A DNA stretch of 5,500 nucleotides, taken from the NCBI GenBank assembly GCA_964621615.1, contig CAZUMW010000089.1:1-5500 (forward strand). Reading direction: 5' to 3'. This DNA is from CAZUMW01 sp964621615. Lineage in GTDB: Bacteria > Desulfobacterota > WTBG01 > CAIYCZ01 > CAIRTM01. The notes under the pieces are model-generated. The model had not been told where the DNA came from and did no database searches. It was given only the letters and a program-made list of their open reading frames with translations. Each line of letters begins with the position of its first letter. Within the stretch, counting starts at the first letter, position 1. This document shows positions 1-5,420 of the stretch, one piece after another. The position numbers and the translations under genes are program-made.

Positions 1-18
1 TGAGTTATGTGTTTTTGC

Positions 19-35
19 AGCCGCTTAGAGCGGCT
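19..35 (-). other. Distal hairpin downstream of the NicO gene
   Basis: A perfect 7-bp inverted repeat (AGCCGCT / AGCGGCT) with a 3-base loop. It is the second of two hairpins that follow the metal-transporter gene on the minus strand. In the minus direction it is followed by GCAAAAAC, not a T-run, and in the plus direction by CATTAATC, so it is not a canonical intrinsic terminator for either strand. The run of five T at 12-16 lies on the wrong side for that. It may stabilise the 3' end of the transcript or belong to a gene beyond the window edge. Confidence 0.4.
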
Positions 36-44
36 CATTAATCA

Positions 45-67
45 AGCCTGCGGCAAAGCCGCAGGTT
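45..67 (-). terminator. Likely 3'-end hairpin / weak terminator of the DUF1007-NicO operon
   Basis: A perfect 8-bp GC-rich stem (CCTGCGGC / GCCGCAGG, 47-65) with a 3-base loop, extendable by a G-T and an A-T pair to 45-67. It lies about 10 bases beyond the stop codon of the NicO gene on the minus strand, which is the usual place for a terminator. The bases after the stem in the minus direction (TTGATTAATG) are only moderately T-rich, so termination may be inefficient or protein-assisted. Confidence 0.5.
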
Positions 68-75
68 ATGACTGC

Positions 76-990
76 TCAAAGGCTGCTAAAAAAAAGAATG
101 CTGCCCGCAAGGAGTATAAAAAAAGCTCCCACCGATTCAATTAAGGCGGTGATCCCGGCAGCCCCTTTTCCACTTTTTGCACATATCCCAAGCATGGACG
201 CGCGCATCGTGATCGTGATGATTCCGATAAGAGAAATAGTGATCGCCATGCCGATCGCCATTGCACAGGCAAGCGCAAGACCCAGCGAAAGCATTTCAAG
301 AGACAGTGCAAACAGCAGCACGATGACTGTTCCGGGGCATGGCACGATACCCACGGCCAGGGCCATTAAGGCAGGGTGTTTGTCCGGACCTATTAAAGCC
401 CGGCCCGTATCATTTCCTTTCCGTGAAGTTACCGCTTTCAGCTTGCGGATCAGCATATAGGCGCCAAGGGCGGCGATCAGGGCGTAGCTGAACAGCTTGG
501 CCCATCTGCTGAAATCATCTACAGAGCGGAAAACAGCGCATTTAAGAATAAAATATAAAACAAGCACAAGCAGCACAGCCGATCCTGCATGTATGAACGC
601 AAACGCACCCCCGAAGACAAGCCCTCGTTTTATGCTTCCCTGTTCAGCTAAAAAATAAGACATTGCAAAAATTTTGCCGTGGCCGGGACCCAGGGCATGA
701 ATGACACCGTAGATAAACGCTATTGATATGACCGTCAGAAGAAGAGCTGCGGACGGGTTATTCTTTATTTTGCGGGCTGTGTGTGTCAGCTCTTTGTTAA
801 GGCTGCGCTGTGTACGGCTCAGTGTGATGATAAAAGACTGGACAACCGATGGGTAGGTGATTTTTTTTTGTTCGGTTTTTTCATTTTCAGACGAAGGAGT
901 CGACAGAAAAGGATTTTCACCGGCAAAGCAGGGGGGAGACGCACAACAGGTGCAAAAAATGATGAGTAAAAACAGGCAGCAGCGCATCAT
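76..990 (-). CDS. NicO-family nickel/cobalt transporter, inner membrane
   Basis: A 304-residue polytopic membrane protein of the NicO (RcnA-like) family, which moves Ni(II) or Co(II) across the cytoplasmic membrane. The family signature is clear: HALGPGHGK at residues 98-106 at the end of the first core helix, a second conserved His at 134 in the next helix, and GIVPCPG at 214-220. I see about six core helices, near 82-100, 124-149, 166-182, 207-230, 234-257 and 279-304. The N-terminus is a cysteine-rich signal-like hydrophobic segment (residues 4-23), followed by a polar stretch to about 80 that is probably periplasmic. The loop at 182-206 has a single His, unlike the His-rich loop of the E. 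coli efflux pump RcnA, so sequence alone does not settle uptake versus efflux. Its start overlaps the stop of the upstream DUF1007 gene as ATGA, implying translational coupling; a second ATG follows immediately. The upstream Shine-Dalgarno is only a weak GA-rich stretch, which fits coupling. Confidence 0.9.
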   Translation of the reverse strand: MMRCCLFLLIIFCTCCASPPCFAGENPFLSTPSSENEKTEQKKITYPSVVQSFIITLSRTQRSLNKELTHTARKIKNNPSAALLLTVISIAFIYGVIHALGPGHGKIFAMSYFLAEQGSIKRGLVFGGAFAFIHAGSAVLLVLVLYFILKCAVFRSVDDFSRWAKLFSYALIAALGAYMLIRKLKAVTSRKGNDTGRALIGPDKHPALMALAVGIVPCPGTVIVLLFALSLEMLSLGLALACAMAIGMAITISLIGIITITMRASMLGICAKSGKGAAGITALIESVGAFFILLAGSILFFSSL

Positions 991-1595
991 GCTTTCTTCT
1001 TGAAGCGCACAACGATTTCGGTGGGGTGCATCTGGCCGTAATAAAAGCTTTTATCTGTATTGCGGACGATGTTCACATTCAGGTCGAGCTGCCCGGTGTG
1101 TTGCGGCGGGGTGCATGTGTGGCCGTACAATGCAACGTCTGAATAATATGTGTCATCATATATTGCAATCGTAATCTTCAACTCGCTTGCGGTCGCGGGC
1201 ACGGGGCAGGGAACAAAAAACCGGTACTGTATTTTTTTCTGTTCTTTTATGCCGGCTGTAAAGTTCGAAACACGGGTTACTGAAAATGGTTCCCCGTTTA
1301 TTTTAATATGGAAAAAATAATTATATTCCTTCAGGTTTGAAAAATAACCTTTTTCAACAGCCCTGATTTCAGCGCTGTTCAGCGAGCCGTCCCTGTTGCG
1401 GTCACAGTCGGCAATGATCATATTGCTGAACATTTCGTCAAAAACCCAGTTGGCCCTGACGCCGCAGAATCCCTCTTTGTTAAAAACCAGCTCGACGCTG
1501 TTATCGATAAACACATGCGGGTGGGATGCAGCCGATGAGGGGATAAGCAGAATAAAGGCGATAAGAATACATCTTTTGGCTTGCATAAGCGGCAT
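987..1595 (-). CDS. DUF1007-family periplasmic protein with EF-hand loop, partner of NicO
   Basis: A 202-residue exported protein of the DUF1007 family, which is very often encoded next to NicO-type transporters and is thought to be an accessory, perhaps metal-binding, component. The first 24 residues form a Sec signal peptide: basic residues K7-R8, a hydrophobic core at 9-18 and the small-residue stretch SSAAS. Cleavage there would leave the mature protein starting at or one residue before HPHVF, a His-x-His terminus able to chelate metal. Residues 65-76 (DRNRDGSLNSAE) match the 12-residue EF-hand loop (D, N and D at positions 1, 3 and 5, G at 6, E at 12), pointing to a calcium site. Its stop codon overlaps the NicO start by four bases, so the two are cotranslated. 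I chose the first ATG because a weak GGA lies upstream at normal spacing; the ATG three codons later (1586) is an alternative and does not affect the signal peptide. The metal carried is unproven. Confidence 0.87.
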   Translation of the reverse strand: MPLMQAKRCILIAFILLIPSSAASHPHVFIDNSVELVFNKEGFCGVRANWVFDEMFSNMIIADCDRNRDGSLNSAEIRAVEKGYFSNLKEYNYFFHIKINGEPFSVTRVSNFTAGIKEQKKIQYRFFVPCPVPATASELKITIAIYDDTYYSDVALYGHTCTPPQHTGQLDLNVNIVRNTDKSFYYGQMHPTEIVVRFKKKA

Positions 1596-1697
1596 GTTGA
1601 ATCCGTCTGAGCTGTGTTATGTGGTATGCGCGCAATAACCACGCGCGTCAAAATAAAAATGGTCTGCCGGTGCAGAAGGCGGCGTGCGGGCCTCAAC
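1596..1697 (-). promoter_or_regulatory. Structured leader (5' UTR) of the DUF1007-NicO operon
   Basis: About 100 bases separate the predicted transcription start from the DUF1007 ATG. In minus-strand sense the leader contains GGCGT/ACGCC near its 5' end. Nearer the gene is a dyad at 1621-1640, where GTGGT(T)AT pairs with ATACCAC around a TGCGCGC loop. The core TGCGCGCA (1627-1634) is itself a perfect palindrome. This could be an mRNA structure or a DNA operator for a metal-responsive repressor. I could not match it to a known riboswitch class or to the NikR or RcnR operator consensus, so the regulatory role is inference. Confidence 0.35.
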
Positions 1698-1704
1698 GCC
1701 TTTC

Positions 1705-1733
1705 AGTATAAAAAATGTGCATCTGCGGGTCAA
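1705..1733 (-). promoter_or_regulatory. Sigma-70-type promoter of the DUF1007-NicO operon
   Basis: On the minus strand, -35 TTGACC (1728-1733, 5 of 6 to consensus) and -10 TATACT (1705-1710, 5 of 6) are separated by exactly 17 bases. Transcription would start near 1698. The -35 box begins two bases after the T-run of the MscS terminator, so the element sits exactly between the two transcription units. This is one of the clearest promoters in the window. Confidence 0.75.
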
Positions 1734-1734
1734 A

Positions 1735-1758
1735 GAAAAAATCCCGCATCGGATCTCG
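1735..1758 (-). terminator. Intrinsic terminator of the MscS gene
   Basis: In minus-strand sense a short stem (ATCC/GGAT, extended by G-T and A-T pairs) with a six-base loop runs directly into six consecutive T. It begins 7 bases after the MscS stop codon. The stem is short, so strength is uncertain. A competing stem, TGCGGG/CCCGCA, overlaps the downstream promoter. Confidence 0.5.
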
Positions 1759-1764
1759 AAAACA

Positions 1765-2661
1765 TCACTTGTTGAGATCACCAAGCATTGCAGAAAGTTT
1801 TTCCCCGCCTTTAATGCCGAAATCCAATGTGCGTATAGGGAACGGAATAGTAATGCCGTGTTCATTATACGCTTTCTTGATCCTCATGACAGCATCGCTG
1901 CGGGCCTGCAGAAAATCAGCCTGCGATGTAAAGGGAATCCAGAAGCGCAGCTGAAAATTAATAGAGCTGTTGCCGAATTCCTCATAAAAAAGCTCAACAG
2001 GCTTCTCCTTGAGCAGACTGGGAATGCTTTGAACAGATTCCATGGATATTTTTTTTACTTTTTCCAGGTCATCACCATAGGAGACCCCGATCCCGAGATC
2101 GACGCGGCGACTTCCCAGAGCGCTGTAATTAATAACCGCATTTTCAAATATCTGCTTGTTCGGGACAAAGATATATTGACCGCCGAATGTCTGAATCATG
2201 GTATCCCGCAAATTGATTTCCTTTACGATCCCGATCATGCCATTGGTTTCGATTATATCGTCCACTTTAAACGGATAATCCTTCCGGAATACCAGCGCCA
2301 TCCCGGCAATAAAGTTGGCCGCAATATCCTGAAACGCAAAGCCGAGTGCAATTCCTGCGATACCCACACCGGCCAGCAGCGAAAAGACCGCTTCGTCAAG
2401 CTGCAGGATTTTGATAGCTGCCAATAAGCCGATGAGCAATATACCGGTATGTGCAAGCGTTCCAAGAAAATTAATCAGGGCCCGGTTCGCTATTATGCGC
2501 TCGAAGAAATGCCTTACAAGATGTTTTATTTTTTTTGCAAGAATTTGGGCCAGAATGATGACAATTACAGCTAAGATCAGATTGGGCAGCAGCAGGATAA
2601 TCTGCTTTAACCATTCGGTACATTTGTCATGAAGTAGGGTCACTGCTTCTTGTATAAGCAT
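1765..2661 (-). CDS. MscS-type small-conductance mechanosensitive ion channel
   Basis: A 298-residue inner-membrane channel, close to the 286 residues of E. coli MscS, that opens under membrane tension to release solutes during hypo-osmotic shock. Three membrane helices fit the family: TM1 about 21-42, TM2 about 66-86, and the pore-lining TM3 from about 92. TM3 shows the Gly/Ala-rich packing pattern LAGVGIAGIALGFAFQD (96-112), followed by the family-like NFIAGMALVFR. The beta domain covers roughly 128-182 (VDDIIE, then the VPNKQIFENAVINYS region). The C-terminal alpha/beta domain ends in the characteristic IPFPIRTLDFG (272-282). The start is supported by a GGGGA at 2671-2675, nine bases upstream. 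The gene is a single-gene unit: a terminator precedes it at 2730-2760 and another follows at 1735-1758. I could not find a convincing promoter in the 70 bases between the upstream terminator and the start. I give no symbol because MscS paralogues are common and cannot be told apart here. Confidence 0.92.
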   Translation of the reverse strand: MLIQEAVTLLHDKCTEWLKQIILLLPNLILAVIVIILAQILAKKIKHLVRHFFERIIANRALINFLGTLAHTGILLIGLLAAIKILQLDEAVFSLLAGVGIAGIALGFAFQDIAANFIAGMALVFRKDYPFKVDDIIETNGMIGIVKEINLRDTMIQTFGGQYIFVPNKQIFENAVINYSALGSRRVDLGIGVSYGDDLEKVKKISMESVQSIPSLLKEKPVELFYEEFGNSSINFQLRFWIPFTSQADFLQARSDAVMRIKKAYNEHGITIPFPIRTLDFGIKGGEKLSAMLGDLNK

Positions 2662-2729
2662 CAGGATTTATCCCCATGTGAGATGAGTTTTGCGTGCTCA
2701 TAGCCGAACGCTTTGTGCGCGGAAGGCAC

Positions 2730-2760
2730 AAAAAAGCCCGGCTTTTCCAGAAGGGCCTTT
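2730..2760 (-). terminator. Intrinsic terminator of the radical SAM / C_GCAxxG operon
   Basis: Five bases after the stop of the C_GCAxxG gene, the minus strand can form either of two stems. The longer is AAGGCCC with GGGCTTT (one G-U), with a 13-base loop. The compact one is AAAAGC-CGG-GCTTTT (2732-2746). Both end in a run of six T (complement of A 2730-2735). The compact stem is symmetric enough to work weakly in the plus direction, but no gene on that strand reaches it. Confidence 0.75.
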
Positions 2761-2764
2761 GACA

Positions 2765-3277
2765 TTATGCCCGTCTGCTGATGTTGTTATCTATGATGAT
2801 CTCCACCGTCCAGCGGGCAGTGTTGCCGGTAACACCGGGGCATTTGTCGACGTGCGCCCCGGCCTGTTCGAACTGCTGGTATTCATCTTTGTCGCGCAGG
2901 TTGTAGAAGCGGCCGAACAGCGCTTTTTGTACGCCTTTGCACAGCGGGGAGCCGTATTCCTGAACAAACCGATCGTACAGCATTGTGCTGTATTTAAATA
3001 CTTTGCGCTTTTTTTCCTGCTCGCAGAACTCGTCATAGCTTCGCCCTGCGCATGCGCCGATTGCAAGCAGCCCGCCGACAAGCGCCCCGCATGTTCCTTC
3101 TGTCGTCAAAGCCGATCCGCCGGCGAGCGAGTCGGCAGCCTGTATGGTTTCGGGATCGCTCACTCCCAGGGTTTCGTGCACAGCGGCGAGCACGCACTGG
3201 GGGCAGCTTCCGCGCTCGGCTTCATAGCGCTTTGCAAGGGCGTAGGCTTCTTCCATCAGTTTGAGCTTGTCTTCCAT
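2765..3277 (-). CDS. C_GCAxxG_C_C family putative redox-active protein
   Basis: A 170-residue soluble protein of the C_GCAxxG_C_C family, small putative redox proteins with four invariant cysteines, often found near transporter genes; no reaction is established. The expected pattern is present: an N-terminal Cys (C28, in SCPQCVLAAV), the CGAxxG motif (CGALVG, 63-68, in GTCGALVGGLLAIG), a Cys after the YGS segment (C113 in GSPLC), and a fourth at C146. Additional cysteines lie at 25, 76 and 85; C25 and C28 form a CxxC pair. There are no membrane helices or signal peptide, so it should be cytoplasmic. I start it at 3277, not at the upstream in-frame ATG at 3346, because AAAAGGAGA (3285-3293) is placed 8 bases before this ATG and the longer form would overlap the radical SAM gene with residues unlike the family. 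It follows that gene by 35 bases and is probably cotranscribed with it. Confidence 0.85.
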   Translation of the reverse strand: MEDKLKLMEEAYALAKRYEAERGSCPQCVLAAVHETLGVSDPETIQAADSLAGGSALTTEGTCGALVGGLLAIGACAGRSYDEFCEQEKKRKVFKYSTMLYDRFVQEYGSPLCKGVQKALFGRFYNLRDKDEYQQFEQAGAHVDKCPGVTGNTARWTVEIIIDNNISRRA

Positions 3278-3284
3278 GGCGCTG

Positions 3285-3293
3285 TCTCCTTTT
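3285..3293 (-). promoter_or_regulatory. Strong Shine-Dalgarno site fixing the C_GCAxxG start
   Basis: AAAAGGAGA on the minus strand, with GGAG eight bases before the ATG at 3277. It is the best ribosome binding site on the minus strand of this window, and it decides between the starts at 3277 and 3346. It lies in the 35-base gap after the radical SAM stop codon. Confidence 0.8.
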
Positions 3294-3312
3294 ATGTGGT
3301 TTCGGTGTATTA

Positions 3313-4590
3313 TTATATAATCCAGTGCGGCCGACGCGCAACCCAATCAGCGACAGCTGCACGAAGCTGTTCTTCGTTAAGGTCTGGTTCTATATAAAAT
3401 GACGGCCGAAGCAGGCTGTCCTCTTTTGCAATCAATCCCTTTTCTGCCGCAATGCGCGCCAGCCCGGTGTGCGGATAAATGCGAACACCGGTTGTCACTT
3501 TCACCGCATCGATGGGCAGGGAGTCTGCAAATGCCAGGCTTTGTTCAGCTGTTTTCAGCGTTTCCCCGGGGAACCCCAGCAGAAGGTAGCCGGTTTGCGT
3601 AATGCCTGCATCAGCAAAAAGGCGGGCGGTGCGGCGGACCTGCTCCGGCGTAAATCGTTTGCCCATACGGTCGAGAACAGCAGGAGACCCGCTTTCAAAC
3701 CCGAGGCTTATTTCGGTGCAGCCTGCCGAGGCCATAGCGCCGACGAGCTCTTGTGAAACCCGGCCCGGGTAAACAATGCCCGACCAGGTAATGCCCGGTG
3801 CCTGCTTTTGTATGCATCGGCACAATCGGATGGCATATGATTCCGGGAGGTTGAATGTGTTGTCGACACAGAAAAAATGTTTAAAGCCCTCTCCGGCGTG
3901 CCGGGCAAGCTGCTCGCCGACCCGCTCGGGGGATCGCATCCGAATGCGCCTGCCCTCGATTGAAGATGTCGAGCAGTATCGGCAGCCAAGCGGGCAGCCG
4001 CGGCGGCTGAGAAACGGCATGCTGATCCCGCCGCGCTGCTCCGGCGAATACGGCCACAGCGTTTCATCGGGAAGCGGCAGGCTGTCCAGGTCAGGCAGGG
4101 GCTGGTTTATTTTCGGCGGCCGTGCGCCGGGAAGATATGTGCGCGGCAGCTCATCCGGCCGGCGGTTATGTGCCAGGCAGTCGAGCAGCTGCGGCACAAT
4201 GTCTTCGCCCTCGCCATACACACCAATGTCGGCACCCGTGTAGCGCAGCACCTCTTCGGGATAGATACTGAAAGCGGCTCCCCCGACAATAACAGGTACG
4301 CCGGTGCACTCACGGCACCAGCCGATTATATCCTTTATGTCTCCAAGCAGAAACCGGGTGCCCTGCATCGTCTGATCATCGATGTTGCGTATTGAAATAC
4401 AAATCGCATCGGGGCGAAGAGATGTAATCCGGTTCGCCAGCGTCGCGCAGGCTGTGTTCAGGTCGCTTATATCGAGAATGGCAGTATTGTGTCCGCTGTG
4501 CTTTACCGCGGTGGCAACACACACAAGCCCAAGCGGGGGAGAGGGCATGATAAGGTCATCCTGAGAGCGTGCGATAAAAAGAACATTCAT
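3313..4590 (-). CDS. B12-binding-domain radical SAM protein, substrate unknown
   Basis: A 425-residue cytoplasmic enzyme of the radical SAM superfamily with an N-terminal cobalamin-binding-like Rossmann domain. Residues 1-140 show the B12-domain layout (MNVLFIARS first strand, PPLGL at 18-22, VPVIVGG at 98-104, GADIGVYGEGED at 119-130). I see no DxHxxG cobalamin-ligand motif, as in many members that bind B12 base-off without that His. The [4Fe-4S] cluster motif CPLGCRYC gives C199, C203 and C206 (CX3CX2C). Later core motifs are SLGFESGSP (295-303) and LLLGFPGET (336-344). This class includes methyltransferases and cyclases; the substrate cannot be deduced here. The longer reading from 4692 adds 34 residues unlike the family, so I start at 4590, where the conserved first strand begins. 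No Shine-Dalgarno precedes this ATG, and a -10 box lies only 7 bases upstream, suggesting a leaderless message. The C_GCAxxG gene follows after 35 bases. Confidence 0.88.
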   Translation of the reverse strand: MNVLFIARSQDDLIMPSPPLGLVCVATAVKHSGHNTAILDISDLNTACATLANRITSLRPDAICISIRNIDDQTMQGTRFLLGDIKDIIGWCRECTGVPVIVGGAAFSIYPEEVLRYTGADIGVYGEGEDIVPQLLDCLAHNRRPDELPRTYLPGARPPKINQPLPDLDSLPLPDETLWPYSPEQRGGISMPFLSRRGCPLGCRYCSTSSIEGRRIRMRSPERVGEQLARHAGEGFKHFFCVDNTFNLPESYAIRLCRCIQKQAPGITWSGIVYPGRVSQELVGAMASAGCTEISLGFESGSPAVLDRMGKRFTPEQVRRTARLFADAGITQTGYLLLGFPGETLKTAEQSLAFADSLPIDAVKVTTGVRIYPHTGLARIAAEKGLIAKEDSLLRPSFYIEPDLNEEQLRAAVADWVARRPHWII

Positions 4591-4597
4591 ATGTGAC

Positions 4598-4627
4598 AGT
4601 ATACCGGAATATGCGGCTGAAGAGCAA
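4598..4627 (-). promoter_or_regulatory. Candidate promoter of the radical SAM operon
   Basis: On the minus strand, -10 TATACT (4598-4603, 5 of 6) lies 18 bases from a weak -35 TTGCTC (4622-4627, TTG matches). The expected transcription start, about 7 bases past the -10 box, coincides with or is adjacent to the A of the ATG at 4590. The -10 hexamer is identical to that of the DUF1007-NicO promoter. Confidence is limited by the poor -35. Confidence 0.5.
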
Positions 4628-4628
4628 G

Positions 4629-4644
4629 GACGGTAAACACCGTC
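4629..4644. repeat. Inverted repeat upstream of the radical SAM promoter
   Basis: GACGGT-AAAC-ACCGTC, a perfect 6-bp dyad with a 4-base spacer. It begins one base beyond the candidate -35 box of the radical SAM operon, where an activator or repressor could bind. It matches no operator I recognise. Confidence 0.4.
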
Positions 4645-4686
4645 TGGCAAACGATCGAACAGGTTGCATTTATGATAAAAATGCCG

Positions 4687-4701
4687 TAACATAATATGTT
4701 A
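4687..4701. repeat. AT-rich inverted repeat between divergent genes
   Basis: TAACATA-A-TATGTTA, a perfect 7-bp dyad around a single central base, in the non-coding DNA between the radical SAM and PilZ genes. The size and symmetry fit a homodimeric regulator site, but no regulator gene is present in the window to assign it to. Confidence 0.45.
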
Positions 4702-4713
4702 TGTGAGGCTAAG

Positions 4714-4732
4714 GTATTCTCTATAGAGATAC
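4714..4732. repeat. Palindrome upstream of the PilZ gene
   Basis: TCTCTATAGAGA (4718-4729) is a perfect 12-bp palindrome. Allowing one bulged T it extends to GTAT...ATAC (4714-4732). It lies about 32 bases before the PilZ ATG and contains TATAGA, a possible weak -10, so a bound protein would block PilZ transcription. No good -35 stands at the right distance, so the promoter itself is unproven. Confidence 0.4.
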
Positions 4733-4746
4733 GGGTGGTTCATATC

Positions 4747-4757
4747 AAGGAAGGGAG
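4747..4757 (+). promoter_or_regulatory. Shine-Dalgarno site of the PilZ gene
   Basis: AAGGAAGGGAG contains two purine-rich anti-SD matches in tandem. The nearer, GGGAG, is six bases before the ATG at 4764, supporting that start and good translation. Confidence 0.7.
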
Positions 4758-4763
4758 CACATC

Positions 4764-5126
4764 ATGGAGGAGCGCCGCAGTAAGGAGCGGGTTGAAATAG
4801 AGTTGGCCGCTCAGTGGAGGGCTGCCGATTCAGACTACCGTCCCTGCATGGTTACCAACATAAGCCGTGAGGGATCGCGACTTAACCTTCCTGATGGGAC
4901 TCCGCCTGCAATGGATAGCGTCATATCGCTTCTCATTGAAATTCCGGCACGCAAAGAGCCTGTTTCTGCGCAGCTGACGGTAAAATGGGTCAGACCGTCC
5001 CCGGAGGGACGCGGCTCAGAGGTCGGCGGACTGGTGCATATAGACGATCAGAAAAGCGAACACGATCTGTTTCGCTACGTAATCGAAGTGGCGGTCACCA
5101 AAGCCAATCTCAGCTGCACGCTGTGA
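4764..5126 (+). CDS. Stand-alone PilZ-domain c-di-GMP-binding protein
   Basis: A 120-residue soluble protein made almost entirely of one PilZ domain, the receptor fold for the second messenger cyclic di-GMP. Both ligand motifs are present: RxxxR as RSKER at residues 5-9 (within ERRSKERVEIEL), and (D/N)xSxxG as NISREG at 32-37. The remaining beta-barrel pattern fits, ending with GSEVGGLVHID (84-94) and a short C-terminal helix. There is no signal peptide, membrane helix or fused output domain, so it should act by binding a partner protein. It is the only plus-strand gene and is divergent from the radical SAM gene, with 173 bases between the two starts. A tandem Shine-Dalgarno supports the start. 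No cyclase, phosphodiesterase, flagellar or pilus gene is nearby to indicate which process it controls. Confidence 0.88.
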   Translation: MEERRSKERVEIELAAQWRAADSDYRPCMVTNISREGSRLNLPDGTPPAMDSVISLLIEIPARKEPVSAQLTVKWVRPSPEGRGSEVGGLVHIDDQKSEHDLFRYVIEVAVTKANLSCTL

Positions 5127-5155
5127 CTGCTCTCCTGCGCATGTCTGTCAGCCGG

Positions 5156-5175
5156 GCTGCACTGTTTAGCGCAGC
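5156..5175 (+). terminator. Possible weak terminator after PilZ
   Basis: GCTGCAC / GCGCAGC forms a 7-position stem with one mismatch and a 6-base loop, 30 bases after the PilZ stop. It is followed only by TTGACTAAAA, so the T-run is missing and termination by this element alone would be poor. Confidence 0.3.
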
Positions 5176-5374
5176 TTGACTAAAAGCCAGCCTTTGTCTA
5201 CAGTTCGTAAGCCATTCCCGACGGACTTCCCACCTGAATTATCTGTAAAAGCTTCAATTTTAAGTATGCATGTGTGCCTCAGTGTTCTTTCATGGCTTGT
5301 TCTGCTATATTATTTTATGGTAATAACATACAAGATTTCAGTACTGTCCAAAATAATGTACGAAGCCGGTTCGG

Positions 5375-5397
5375 GCGGGGCTCTGCAAAGCCCCCGC
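5375..5397. repeat. Strong GC-rich hairpin
   Basis: GGGGCT (5377-5382) pairs with AGCCCC (5389-5394) around a 6-base loop, and GC at 5375-5376 pairs with GC at 5396-5397 across one bulged C. It is among the most stable hairpins in the window, but no T-run follows on either strand. It may be a rho-independent-like 3' end, part of an untranslated leader, or part of a small RNA. Confidence 0.5.
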
Positions 5398-5420
5398 AAC
5401 ACGTTCAAAAGGTTATGCAG

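Noticed and set aside
1623..1654. Alternative promoter TTGACG (17 bases) CATACC in the DUF1007 leader
   Set aside because: The -10 matches only 3 of 6, and a much better promoter lies just upstream at 1705-1733.
1684..2427. Long plus-strand open frame opposite the MscS gene
   Set aside because: It is antisense to a protein with full MscS family motifs, and its translation shows no recognisable domain.
3278..3346. N-terminal extension of the C_GCAxxG protein to an ATG at 3346
   Set aside because: It would overlap the end of the radical SAM gene, and a strong Shine-Dalgarno marks the ATG at 3277.
2690..3397. Plus-strand open frame opposite the C_GCAxxG gene
   Set aside because: It covers the terminator and the antisense of a family-consistent gene; the translation has no recognisable domain.
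3776..4243. Plus-strand open frame opposite the radical SAM gene
   Set aside because: The composition (rich in R, S, P and G) is typical of a shadow frame, and the opposite strand carries the clear CX3CX2C enzyme.
4645..4668. Sigma-54-like TGGCA ... TTGCA upstream of PilZ
   Set aside because: The GG and GC elements are about 20 bases apart, not the required 12.
4591..4692. N-terminal extension of the radical SAM protein to an ATG at 4692
   Set aside because: The extra 34 residues do not resemble the B12-binding domain, no Shine-Dalgarno precedes 4692, and the extension would cover the candidate promoter.
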